This document shows, piece after piece, positions 27,242 to 35,074 of a stretch of DNA of 64,000 nucleotides. Positions within the stretch are counted from its first letter, which is position 1. Every line of letters begins with the position of its first letter. This stretch comes from Streptomyces sp. NBC_00258 (GTDB taxonomy: Bacteria; Actinomycetota; Actinomycetes; Streptomycetales; Streptomycetaceae), in assembly GCF_036182465.1 (NCBI RefSeq), contig NZ_CP108081.1:7130001-7194000 (forward strand), written 5' to 3'. Made by a program: the position numbers and the translations under genes. Under the pieces are notes generated by a model. That model worked only from the letters and a program-made list of their open reading frames with translations, searched no databases and was not told the DNA's origin.

Positions 27242-28033
27242 TCAGAGCGAGCGGCGCAGCAGACCGCTCATCGTGATGCGGTCGCCGCGGAAGCGGATGA
27301 ACTCCAGGTCGACGGGGCGGCCGTCGGCGAGATGAGTGAGGCGCTCCAGCATCAGGACGGCCGAGCCGCGCGGGGCCTGCAGAACCGTCGCGGAGTGCGC
27401 GTCGGCGTTGACGGCCTCCAGGGTGATCTCGGCGTGCCCGAGCGGCTGTCCGGTGATGCCTTCCAGGAGGCGGAAGACGTCGGTGTTCTCCAGATCGGCG
27501 CCGAGCAGGTCGGTGCCGAGGTCGAGTGGGATGTAGGTGAGGTCGAGGGAGAGCGGGAGGCCGTTCAGCCGTCGCAGCCGCTCGATGTAGAGGACGTCGG
27601 CGCCGACGGGCACACGCAGCCGCTCGGCGACCGGGGCGGGTGCGGCGACGGGGCCGACCGAGCGGACCTCGTTGCTGACCCGGCCGTGTTCGCGCAGGGT
27701 CTCCGCGAGTCCCATCAGCCGGTCGAGTCCGTGCGGGTACTTCTCGGCGACGACGACCGTGCCGACGCCGGGCAGCCGTTCCACGAGGCCCTCGGCCCGC
27801 AGCAGGTCCAGGGCCTGGCGCACGGTGTTGCGCGAGGCCCGGTAGTCGGCGCCGATGGCCGCCTCGTGCGGCAGTGTGCCGTCCGGGAAGCCTCCCGCCA
27901 GCACCTGGTGGCGCAGCAGGTCGGCGAGTTGCCTGGCCCGGTCCGCGCGCAGCCGCCGTCGGTGGGCGGCGACGGTGGTCGCGCCCTGGCCGGCGTGGTC
28001 ACGGATGCGTTCGGTGGGCATGCGACGGACCAT
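27242..28033 (-). CDS. GntR-family (HutC/UTRA type) transcriptional regulator
   Basis: 263 residues from ATG 28033 (ATG 28021 is equally possible; neither has a clear ribosome site, so the mRNA may be leaderless). The winged-helix domain has the GntR signature ASRNTVRQALDLLRAEGLVE, followed by a UTRA ligand-binding domain with ADVLYIERLRRLNGLPLSLD and a C-terminal VDLEFIRFRGD. It is the first gene of the leftward AprBA-like/ABC operon and probably senses its substrate or product. The open frame extends upstream to 28252, but that part has no homology-like character. Confidence 0.88.
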   Translation of the reverse strand: MVRRMPTERIRDHAGQGATTVAAHRRRLRADRARQLADLLRHQVLAGGFPDGTLPHEAAIGADYRASRNTVRQALDLLRAEGLVERLPGVGTVVVAEKYPHGLDRLMGLAETLREHGRVSNEVRSVGPVAAPAPVAERLRVPVGADVLYIERLRRLNGLPLSLDLTYIPLDLGTDLLGADLENTDVFRLLEGITGQPLGHAEITLEAVNADAHSATVLQAPRGSAVLMLERLTHLADGRPVDLEFIRFRGDRITMSGLLRRSL

Positions 28034-28369
28034 ACCGACGGGGCACGGGATGTGGTGTTGCCGGAGTGTTGCGCCACCAGTGGCTCCGCCGGTCGAGCGG
28101 CTGACCTGCGGGTTCTTCGGGGGTGCGGCAAGATCTGCCACTGCGGGTGCCGCCGGGGAGGGCACGTGCCTGGGGGCGTGCCCCCCTCGTAACGGGCCGC
28201 CTCGGCAGGGGCGCCCTTGAGGGGCGCGGGGGACTGCGCGACAAGCCCCCACCGACCCGCAGAGCCGAATAACCCGCGTCAGCGAACGCCAACGCCGACG
28301 CGCCCTACCGGAAAGGCCGCCCCGGCCAGGCAGGGCAGGCCCGCAGCCGGACGCGCCCGCGGGCGGACG
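28034..28369. other. Intergenic region upstream of the GntR operon
   Basis: 336 bp between the fahA stop and the GntR start, both on the minus strand. It contains interspersed-repeat copy 2 (28220-28262) and, on the minus strand, two CAACAC direct repeats close to the GntR start. No further gene seen. Confidence 0.5.
28220..28262 (-). repeat. Interspersed Streptomyces repeat, copy 2
   Basis: AGGGGCGCGGGG followed by GACTGCGCGAC, then CCACCGACCCGCAG: the same order as the right half of the 49024-49090 copy. A partial left arm (GGGGCGCCCTTG) precedes it. Confidence 0.6.
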
Positions 28370-29641
28370 CTACGCGCTCGCCGCGATGCGCCCGCTCACC
28401 TCGCCGAGGCCCACCCGTGTGCCGTGCGGCCCGGGAGCCCACGCGGTCAGCGTCACCGTGTCCCCGTCCTCCAGGAACGTCCGCTTGCCATCCGGCAGTT
28501 CGAGGGTGTCGCGCCCGTTCCAGGTCAGTTCCAGGAGGGAGCCCCGCTGGTTGTCCGAGGCCCCGCTCACGGTGCCCGACCCGTACAGGTCGCCCGTGCG
28601 CAGCGACGCGCCGTTCACCGTCATGTGGGCCAGCTGCTGGGCGGCCGTCCAGTACATGGTCGAGAAGGGAGGCTCGGAGACGACATGGCCGTTGACGGCG
28701 ACGGAGATGCGCAGGTCGTAGCCGCCGGGGTCCTCCGCGGCGTCGTCGGCGTCGTCCAGATACGGCAGCAGCGGATGCGTACGCGTCGGGGGCGCGACCC
28801 GGGCGTCGTCCAGGGCGTCGAGCGGGGTGATCCAGGCAGACACCGACGTGGCAAAGGACTTGCCGAGGAACGGGCCGAGGGGGACGTACTCCCAGGCCTG
28901 GAGGTCGCGGGCGGACCAGTCGTTGAGGAGGCAGAGCCCGAAGACGTGGTCGCGGAAGCCGCTCAGCGGGACGGCCGTGCCCATCGGCGAAGGCGTGCCG
29001 ACCACGAAGCCGACCTCCGCCTCGATGTCGAGCCGGACGGACGGCCCGAAGACCGGTGCCGGGTCGGCCGGGGCCTTGCGCTGGCCCGAGGGGCGTACGA
29101 CCTCGGTCCCGGAGACCACGACGGTGCCCGACCTGCCGTGGTAACCGATCGGCAGATGCTTCCAGTTGGGGGTGAGGGAGTCCTCGGCGTCGGGGCGGAA
29201 GATCTGGCCGACGTTACGGGCGTGGTTCTCGGAGGCGTAGAAGTCGACGTAGTCGGCGACCTCGAAGGGGAGGTGGAGCGTCACCTCGGAGAGCGGGTGC
29301 AGCAGGGGCGCGATCGTTTCGCGGTGGGACGGCACCGTTACCCACGCCGTGATCGCGCGCCGCACGTCCGACCATGCCGTGCGGCCGGCCGCGAGCAGAG
29401 GGTTCAGCGAGGGGCGGGCGAGCAGAGCGGCGTACGGGGAGCCGAGTTCCACGGCCGCCGCCCCCGCGTCCAGCACGTGGTCGCCCAGCCGGACGCCCAC
29501 GCTCCGCCGGCCGGAGCCGCTGCCGGAGTCGCTGTCGGAGCCACTGACGGGCCCGCTGTCGGACCCGCCAAGGGAGAACACGCCGTACGGAAGATTGTGC
29601 GGGCCGAAGGGATCGCCCTCGGTGACATCGAAGGGGGGCAT
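28370..29641 (-). CDS. fahA: Fumarylacetoacetase
   Basis: 423 residues. Last enzyme of tyrosine/homogentisate catabolism, cleaving fumarylacetoacetate to fumarate and acetoacetate. The N-terminal SH3-like domain begins MPPFDVTEGDPFG; catalytic-domain motifs are DFYASENHARNVG, LLNDWSARDLQAWEY and GSGTVSG. A Ser/Gly/Asp-rich insertion (about residues 27-44) lies in the N-terminal domain, probably a strain-level repeat expansion. No other tyrosine-degradation gene is adjacent. Confidence 0.93.
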   Translation of the reverse strand: MPPFDVTEGDPFGPHNLPYGVFSLGGSDSGPVSGSDSDSGSGSGRRSVGVRLGDHVLDAGAAAVELGSPYAALLARPSLNPLLAAGRTAWSDVRRAITAWVTVPSHRETIAPLLHPLSEVTLHLPFEVADYVDFYASENHARNVGQIFRPDAEDSLTPNWKHLPIGYHGRSGTVVVSGTEVVRPSGQRKAPADPAPVFGPSVRLDIEAEVGFVVGTPSPMGTAVPLSGFRDHVFGLCLLNDWSARDLQAWEYVPLGPFLGKSFATSVSAWITPLDALDDARVAPPTRTHPLLPYLDDADDAAEDPGGYDLRISVAVNGHVVSEPPFSTMYWTAAQQLAHMTVNGASLRTGDLYGSGTVSGASDNQRGSLLELTWNGRDTLELPDGKRTFLEDGDTVTLTAWAPGPHGTRVGLGEVSGRIAASA

Positions 29642-29822
29642 CGGGTGCTGCCTCGCTTTCCGTGTGGGTGCAGCACACGTTACGGGGGAGTTGCCGCTCT
29701 TGGGCAGTGTCTAAAGAGTTCGCAATGTCCGATTAAGGGCGGGGTCGGAGTAGTTGATTCCGGCTTAGCGTCCTTTCGGGGGGCGCGGACGGGGTGGGTC
29801 CGGGTCCGGTGGAGGGGGACAC

Positions 29823-31100
29823 GTGGGGGGACCCGTGGCCAGACGTTTCACAGGCGTGCCGTTCGGCGCGGACCGGGAAGTTCCGGGCCTGATCGTGAAG
29901 TTCGGCGACTACCCGCTGCACCACGGCGGAGTGGGCGCGATCCGCAGCCTCGGACGCCTGGGCGTACCGATGTACGCGATCACGGAGGACCGGTACACGC
30001 CCGCCGCGGCCTCGCGGCACCTGAGGCAGGCGTTCGTCTGGCCGACCACGGGGACGGAGCGGCCGGAGCGGCTCGTCGAGGGACTGCTGCGCGTCGGGCG
30101 CCGGATCGGCCGGCCCACCGTGCTGATCCCGACCGACGAGGAGGCCGCGGTGCTGATCGCCGAACACCAGGCGGACCTCGCGGACCGCTTCCTGTTTCCC
30201 AGAGTGGAGGCCGGGCTTCCGCGCCGGCTCGCCAGCAAGCAGGGCCTGCACGAACTCTGCCTGGAGCACGGCATACCCAGCCCGGAGTCCGTCTGCCCGG
30301 AGTCCTACGAGGAGATCGAGGACTTCGCGGCGAAGGCGGCATTCCCGCTCGTGGCCAAGAACCGTGAGGCCTTCGTGCGCCGCGTGCGACCGGCCGTGAA
30401 CGGGACGACCCGTGTCGAGACCCGCGAGAGGCTGCTCGCGCTGGCGCGTGACTGGGGCGAGCACCCCGGGGTGATCCTCCAGGAGTATCTGCCCAGGGAG
30501 GACGCCGAGGACTGGATCGTGCACGCGTACTTCGACGCGGACTCGACGCCGCTCGCGATGTTCACCGGCGTCAAGGTCCGCTCCTGGCCGCCGCACGCGG
30601 GGATGACGGCGAACGCGTACGTGGTCGACAATCCTGAACTCGCGGACATCGCCGCGCGTTTCATCAAACAGATCGGCTTCAGCGGTGTCATCGACCTCGA
30701 CCTGCGCTTCGACCGGCGCGACGGCCGGTACAAACTGCTCGACTTCAACCCGCGGATGGGCGCGCAGTTCCGGCTCTTCGAGAACGAGTCGGGGATCGAC
30801 GTCGTCCGTGCCATGCATCTGGATCTGACCGGCCGCACCGTTCCGGAGGGGGAACAGCTCGCGGGCCGGCACTACATCGTGGAGAACATCGACCTGCCCG
30901 CCCTGCTCGCATACCGCCGGAGCGGCTACACGACACCGCACGCTCCCGCCCGCGCGAGCGGCACGGAGCTGGCGTGGCTGGCGGCGGACGACCTGCGGCC
31001 GTTCTTCACCATGCTCGCGCGCTTCGTGCGGCCCGGAGTGAAGCACATGTACCAGCTGTGGCGGACCAACCGCGCGAGCACCCGTCCGAGCACGGGGTAG
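29823..31100 (+). CDS. ATP-grasp carboxylate-amine ligase-like protein
   Basis: 425 residues from a GTG behind GGTGGAGGGGG. ATP-grasp enzymes activate a carboxylate as acyl phosphate for attack by an amine or thiol. The pre-ATP-grasp region has DEEAAVLIAEHQ; the ATP-grasp core has FPLVAKNREAF, a strand ILQEYLPREDAEDW, and the Mg-binding end LLDFNPRMGAQFRL. Substrates are unknown. The next gene, 164 bp on and in the same direction, is a flavin oxidoreductase, so the two may act together on a small molecule. No carrier protein or peptide precursor is seen nearby. Confidence 0.82.
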   Translation: MGGPVARRFTGVPFGADREVPGLIVKFGDYPLHHGGVGAIRSLGRLGVPMYAITEDRYTPAAASRHLRQAFVWPTTGTERPERLVEGLLRVGRRIGRPTVLIPTDEEAAVLIAEHQADLADRFLFPRVEAGLPRRLASKQGLHELCLEHGIPSPESVCPESYEEIEDFAAKAAFPLVAKNREAFVRRVRPAVNGTTRVETRERLLALARDWGEHPGVILQEYLPREDAEDWIVHAYFDADSTPLAMFTGVKVRSWPPHAGMTANAYVVDNPELADIAARFIKQIGFSGVIDLDLRFDRRDGRYKLLDFNPRMGAQFRLFENESGIDVVRAMHLDLTGRTVPEGEQLAGRHYIVENIDLPALLAYRRSGYTTPHAPARASGTELAWLAADDLRPFFTMLARFVRPGVKHMYQLWRTNRASTRPSTG

Positions 31101-31144
31101 AGGCCCGTCCGAGCGTGGGCCGAGCGCCTGTCCGGCCACGAAAC

Positions 31145-31205
31145 CGGCAGTACGGGCGAGCGGGCAGTACGGGCGAGCCGGCAGTACGACGAGCCAGCAG
31201 TACAC
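31145..31205 (+). repeat. 16-18-bp imperfect tandem repeats, four copies
   Basis: Copies of GGCAGTACGGGCGAGC; the last two have drifted (GGCAGTACGACGAGCC and AGCAGTACACAGC). They fill the gap between the ATP-grasp and oxidoreductase genes. A near-palindrome (ACACA at 31202-31206 and TGTGT at 31215-31219) follows. Confidence 0.6.
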
Positions 31206-31264
31206 AGCACATGTTGTGTCGACCACGAAGTGACGAAACAGCGTCCTGGGGAGGGGACTTCGTG

Positions 31265-32524
31265 ATGGAGCCGGTGGCAGTGATCGGTGCCGGGCCCTTC
31301 GGCCTGTCCACCGCCGCGCATCTGCGAGCGCGCGGCATTCCGGTACGGGTGTTCGGTGAGCCCATGGTGAGCTGGCGTGCGCACATGCCTGAGGGGATGC
31401 TTCTCAAGTCGACCCCGGCCGCCTCGAACATCGACGCCCCGCAGCGCGGGCACGACCTCGTCGACTACTGCGACGCGGCTGGCATCCGCCGACTCGTCAC
31501 GGACGAGGACATCGTCCCGGTCGAGACGTTCGTCGCGTACGGGGAGTGGTTCCAGCAGAAGCTCGTGCCGGACCTGGAGCGGGTGCGGGTCGTCTCGGTC
31601 GACCGGCGCGGCGATCACGGGGATGCCGGGCAAGGCGGTCAACGGGGTGGCCCGGGAGGCGATCGGCCAGGCCCTGGGGGTTTTGAACTCAAGCTGGACT
31701 CCGGGGAGTTGTTCACCGCGCGGGCGGTCGTCGTCGCGACCGGGCTGTCCGGGCTGGCGCATCTGCCGCCGGAGCTGGCCGCGGCCGCGCCCGACGGACC
31801 GACCCCCACGGGGCCCGTCTCGCACAGCTCACAGCTCCACGACCTGTCCAGGTTCTCCGGCAGGGAGCTGATCGTCGTGGGCGCGGGCCAGTCCGCCCTG
31901 GAGACGGCGGCGCTCGCGGCGGAGGCAGGCGCGCAGGTGCGCGTGGTGGCGCGCGGCAAGGGATCGGTCGCCTTCGGCGCGCCCCCCTGGACGCAGCCGC
32001 GGCTGCGCCCCGAGTCGCCCTTCGGCCGGGCCTGGTCGCTGTGGGCGCTCAGCTACTACCCCCACCAGTACCGCAATCTGCCCCCGCAGGCCCGGCACTT
32101 CCTCGTCCGACGTGTGCTCGGCCCACTCGGCGCCTGGTGGCTGCGGGAGCGGTTCGAGGGGAAGGTGCAGGTGAGCGAGGTGTCGCGGATCGTCCGCTCC
32201 GGATCGGTGGGCGGCCACCCGGCCCTCGCCGTCCAGACCCTCGACGGACGCGTCGAGGAGCTCGCGGCGGATCACGTCGTCGCCGCGACCGGATACCGCG
32301 TCGACCTCGCCGCGATGGACTTCCTCGGGCACGAACTGCGTACGGAACTGGCGGTGAGCCGGGGGACACCGAAGCTGGGAGCCAGGTTCAGGTCCTCAGT
32401 ACCAGGGCTGTACTTCACGGGGCTGCCGGCGGCGGCTTCGTACGGGCCGGTGATGCGGTTCGTGTGCGGGACGGAGTTCGCCTCACCGAGGTTGGTCCGG
32501 CATCTGGCGGGGGCGCGCGGCTGA
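31265..32524 (+). CDS. FAD-dependent NAD(P)-binding oxidoreductase (flavin monooxygenase-like)
   Basis: 419 residues; the GTG codon immediately before (31262) is an equal start since GGGGAGGGG serves both. Two Rossmann motifs are visible: GAGPFGLSTAAHLRARG near the N-terminus for FAD and VVGAGQSALETAALAAEAG for NAD(P)H, with ATG-type VVATGLSG and VVAATGYRVDL. This is the layout of class B flavin monooxygenases and lysine/ornithine hydroxylase-like enzymes. A Gly/Asp/Gln-rich segment at about residues 117-139 looks like an insertion or local frame slip. It may work with the ATP-grasp ligase upstream; substrate unknown. Confidence 0.82.
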   Translation: MEPVAVIGAGPFGLSTAAHLRARGIPVRVFGEPMVSWRAHMPEGMLLKSTPAASNIDAPQRGHDLVDYCDAAGIRRLVTDEDIVPVETFVAYGEWFQQKLVPDLERVRVVSVDRRGDHGDAGQGGQRGGPGGDRPGPGGFELKLDSGELFTARAVVVATGLSGLAHLPPELAAAAPDGPTPTGPVSHSSQLHDLSRFSGRELIVVGAGQSALETAALAAEAGAQVRVVARGKGSVAFGAPPWTQPRLRPESPFGRAWSLWALSYYPHQYRNLPPQARHFLVRRVLGPLGAWWLRERFEGKVQVSEVSRIVRSGSVGGHPALAVQTLDGRVEELAADHVVAATGYRVDLAAMDFLGHELRTELAVSRGTPKLGARFRSSVPGLYFTGLPAAASYGPVMRFVCGTEFASPRLVRHLAGARG

Positions 32525-32835
32525 ACGAAACCTCCGGTTCGTGCGCGTACGCATCAACGCGTCGCTGAAGCCGCCGAGCGGCGCGAAGTTCGGGCGCGAG
32601 CCACGACTAGGGGATGAGGCCGGGCACGGGGACGCGGGGCCCGGGGGCGGGCGACGGGCCGGTTGACCGGGGGTGCGGGAGCAGTCCGGACATGGTCAAC
32701 TGCTCCCCTTCGCCTGCGATTTGCCTCCGGGCGGCGGACGGATGGTGCTGGCGGGGACCCCTGTGCCTGACGAGATACCGGACGACGTCCGGTTCCCGTC
32801 GAGTCGTTGGGGCGTTCGATCCGTATTCTCTGATC
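32525..32835. other. Intergenic region before the HAD phosphatase gene
   Basis: 311 bp. A candidate -10 TATTCT (32824-32829) sits seven bases before the HAD start codon, which would give a leaderless or nearly leaderless mRNA. No convincing -35, terminator or gene seen in the rest. Confidence 0.45.
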
Positions 32836-33651
32836 ATGGCCGCACCGATTGCATATTCACTCATCGCCACTGACCTGGACGGGACGTTGTTGCGAGGCGA
32901 CGACACCCTTTCGGACCGGTCACGCGCCGCGCTGGCGATGGCAATCGGGAGAGGTGCCAGGCACCTCGTGGTGACGGGGCGCCCGGCACCGCGCGTACGC
33001 CCCCTGCTGGACGAACTGGGCAGCCGGGGACTGGCTGTGTGCGGTCAGGGGGCGCAGTTGTACGACGCCGGCGCCGAGCGCATGGTCTGGTCGGTCACCC
33101 TCGACCGCGAGCTGGCCGAGACGGCGCTAGGCAAGATCGAGGCGGAGGTCGGGGACGTGTACGCCGCGGTCGACCAGGACGGGGTCGACGGACTCACGCT
33201 CATCGAGCCGGGGTACGAGATGCCGCACCCGACGCTCCCCGCGGTACGCGTCCTGCGTCGCGACGACCTCTGGACGGAACCCATCAGCAAGGTGCTGCTG
33301 CGCCATCCCCTGCTGTCCGACGACGAGTTGGCGTCCGCGGCCCGCGGAGCGGTCGGTTCCCTCGCCACGGTCACGATGTCCGGCCCCGGCACAGTCGAAC
33401 TCCAGCCATGTGGCGTGACCAAGGCGACGGGTCTCGCCCTGGCGGCCGAACACCTCGGCCTCACTCCCGCCACCACGATCGCTTTCGGTGACATGCCCAA
33501 CGACATCCCGATGTTCGACTGGGCGGCCCACGGCGTCGCGATGGCCAACGCCCACCCCGAACTCCAGGCGGTGGCCGACGAGGTGACCCTGTCGAACGAG
33601 GAGGACGGCATCGCGGTGGTGCTGGAACGGCTCTTCGGCTCGCGGGTCTAG
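32836..33651 (+). CDS. HAD-superfamily hydrolase, Cof subfamily (IIB)
   Basis: 271 residues. The nucleophile motif DLDGTLL (Asp13, Asp15), motif II in VVTGRPAPR, a Lys in the cap region and the metal motif GDMPNDIPMF define a Cof-type phosphatase. Such enzymes dephosphorylate sugar phosphates or flavin precursors; the substrate here is not predictable. No Shine-Dalgarno precedes the ATG, consistent with the leaderless promoter suggested upstream. Confidence 0.9.
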   Translation: MAAPIAYSLIATDLDGTLLRGDDTLSDRSRAALAMAIGRGARHLVVTGRPAPRVRPLLDELGSRGLAVCGQGAQLYDAGAERMVWSVTLDRELAETALGKIEAEVGDVYAAVDQDGVDGLTLIEPGYEMPHPTLPAVRVLRRDDLWTEPISKVLLRHPLLSDDELASAARGAVGSLATVTMSGPGTVELQPCGVTKATGLALAAEHLGLTPATTIAFGDMPNDIPMFDWAAHGVAMANAHPELQAVADEVTLSNEEDGIAVVLERLFGSRV

Positions 33652-33673
33652 CTCTCCGCCAGGAGAAAACCTC

Positions 33674-33716
33674 GGCGGGCCCGCGGAGAGATTGGTTCCC
33701 TCGCCGTGGGCCCGCC
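33674..33716. terminator. Hairpin between convergent genes
   Basis: GGCGGGCCC (33674-33682) pairs with GGGCCCGCC (33708-33716) across a 25-nt loop, just after the HAD stop. It runs into the 15-bp minisatellite. Confidence 0.5.
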
Positions 33717-33804
33717 CGATACCGGATCGCCCGATACCGGATCGCCCGATACCGGATCGCCCGATACCGGATCGCCCGATACCGGATCGCCCGGTGCCGG
33801 CCCG
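33715..33804. repeat. 15-bp minisatellite, five perfect copies plus one degenerate
   Basis: Unit CCCGATACCGGATCG repeated head to tail at 33715, 33730, 33745, 33760 and 33775; a sixth copy at 33790 has diverged. It fills the gap between the convergent HAD and LysM/transglycosylase genes, ending one base before the latter's stop codon. Confidence 0.92.
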
Positions 33805-33805
33805 C

Positions 33806-34549
33806 TCAGTAGGCCCCGAAGACGTTGTCGATCGAGCCGTACCTCGCGGCGGCGTAGTTGCACGCCGCCGTGATGTTGGCGACCGGGTCGAAGGGGTCCA
33901 TCGAGGTGCCGGCCACGTGGTAGGCGTTGAAGGTCGGGTCGATGGTCTGGAGGAGCCCCTTCGACGGCGTACCGGCCGCGGCGTTGGAGTCCCAGTTGTT
34001 CATGGCCTGCGGGTTGCCCGACGACTCACGCATGATGTTGCGGTAGATGCCGTCGTACGACCCCGGGATGCCCTGCTGGGCCATGATGTCCAGCGATTCC
34101 CTGATCCAGCCGTCGAGGTCGTTCGAGTACGTCTTCGCGGCGGCGGGGGTGACGGCGGACGCGGTGGACGACTTGGTCGCAGTGGCCGTCTTTGCCAAGG
34201 TTTGGGCGTTTTTCGTGCCGACTGTCAGCTTGAGGCCCGGGCGGATGACCGCCGGGTCGTCGCCGATGACCGCGCGGTTGGCCTTGTAAAGGTTCTGCCA
34301 GCCGCCGCTCGTGGAGTGCTTCTTGGCGATCTTGGTCAGGGTGTCGCCCGCGACCACCTTGTACGTGACGAGCGAGACCTGCGGGACCGCGGCCGATGCG
34401 ACCTGCGCGGCCTGTGCCGGCTGTGCGGCGTGGGCGCCGGTCGCCCCGACGATGGGGAGCGCGAGCGCGGCTCCGCCGGTTCCCGCGGCGACGATGCCAC
34501 GTGTGAGGGTGTTGATTCGGGGGCGGCGGTGCTTGCCTCGTGCGGCCAT
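33806..34549 (-). CDS. Secreted LysM-domain lytic transglycosylase
   Basis: 247 residues from ATG 34549, which follows AGAGGAAA; upstream frame to 34789 overlaps the riboswitch and is not translated. A long signal peptide (about 1-42, ending AHAAQPA) is followed by one LysM domain (about 61-110, VTYKVVAGDTLTKIAKKHS) that binds peptidoglycan. The C-terminal SLT-type transglycosylase domain has the presumed catalytic Glu in RNIMRESSGNPQA and the SKGLLQ motif. It remodels the wall during growth or germination. The upstream c-di-AMP riboswitch links expression to turgor/potassium signalling. Confidence 0.9.
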   Translation of the reverse strand: MAARGKHRRPRINTLTRGIVAAGTGGAALALPIVGATGAHAAQPAQAAQVASAAVPQVSLVTYKVVAGDTLTKIAKKHSTSGGWQNLYKANRAVIGDDPAVIRPGLKLTVGTKNAQTLAKTATATKSSTASAVTPAAAKTYSNDLDGWIRESLDIMAQQGIPGSYDGIYRNIMRESSGNPQAMNNWDSNAAAGTPSKGLLQTIDPTFNAYHVAGTSMDPFDPVANITAACNYAAARYGSIDNVFGAY

Positions 34550-34559
34550 GGCGCGTTTC

Positions 34560-34720
34560 CTCTCCGACGCCTGCGAGGTGAGCTGTCGGGTTCGGGCGGG
34601 AGCTGCCCGGCCGCATGCTGCACGCGGCTTCACCCCTAGCCGTTCCGGAATCCGGACCGGCGGCCTACCTGGGTCCCCCGCTCCTGCCGTACGCGAGTGA
34701 ATGGATGGCTGGGATCTCCG
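34560..34720 (-). promoter_or_regulatory. c-di-AMP (ydaO/yuaA-type) riboswitch
   Basis: On the minus strand, ahead of the transglycosylase gene, the leader contains the conserved blocks GCGGGGGACCC, TAGGGGTGAAGCCGCG, CCGAACCCGACAGCTCACC and GCAGGCGTCGGAGAGGA in the correct order. These are the core of the actinobacterial c-di-AMP riboswitch, which in Streptomyces precedes cell-wall hydrolase genes and shuts them off at high c-di-AMP. End points are approximate; no covariance model was run. Confidence 0.85.
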
Positions 34721-35074
34721 GGCGGCGGCAGGATTAGGCGGTCCATCCGGAGTGACGTGAACGTATGCGAGAGCACATGCCGTGAACAAGCCCAGAATTC
34801 ACATGGAGATGCCATTTGCCTGTTCGGGACGGATGGGAATTCTTGATCCATTCGGAAGGTGAAGTTCAACTTGCTTTGAGCAAAGGTGAATCGACCGACT
34901 CGGCAAATCGGCGGTCCTGGGCGGACGTGACCCAATTCACTGGCACAGGTGGGGAATTAAGTGCGTCCAGTGCGTAATACGGGCAAGTCGGGCGGAGCCT
35001 GGATGTCCGCCCAGTCGGCATAAGGGACCACTTGTCCAGAAACGTTCTCGCTGCTCTTCGAGGTTCCGGAGAGT
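34721..35074. other. Intergenic region upstream of the riboswitch
   Basis: Holds the promoter region of the transglycosylase gene (minus strand) and the 3' flank of the DUF5959-like gene. It is noticeably less GC-rich than its surroundings, particularly 34740-34900. No gene or clear -35/-10 pair identified. Confidence 0.4.

Noticed and set aside
25520..28192. 890-residue open frame on the plus strand
   Set aside because: Antisense to the lipoprotein, ferredoxin and GntR genes, which have clear motifs; Gly/Arg/Val/Asp-rich without domains.
29823..32524. RiPP or peptide-antibiotic cluster around the ATP-grasp gene
   Set aside because: No precursor peptide, leader peptidase, carrier protein or dedicated exporter found next to it.
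33715..33804. CRISPR array
   Set aside because: The repeat is 15 bp with no spacers and no cas genes; it is a tandem minisatellite.
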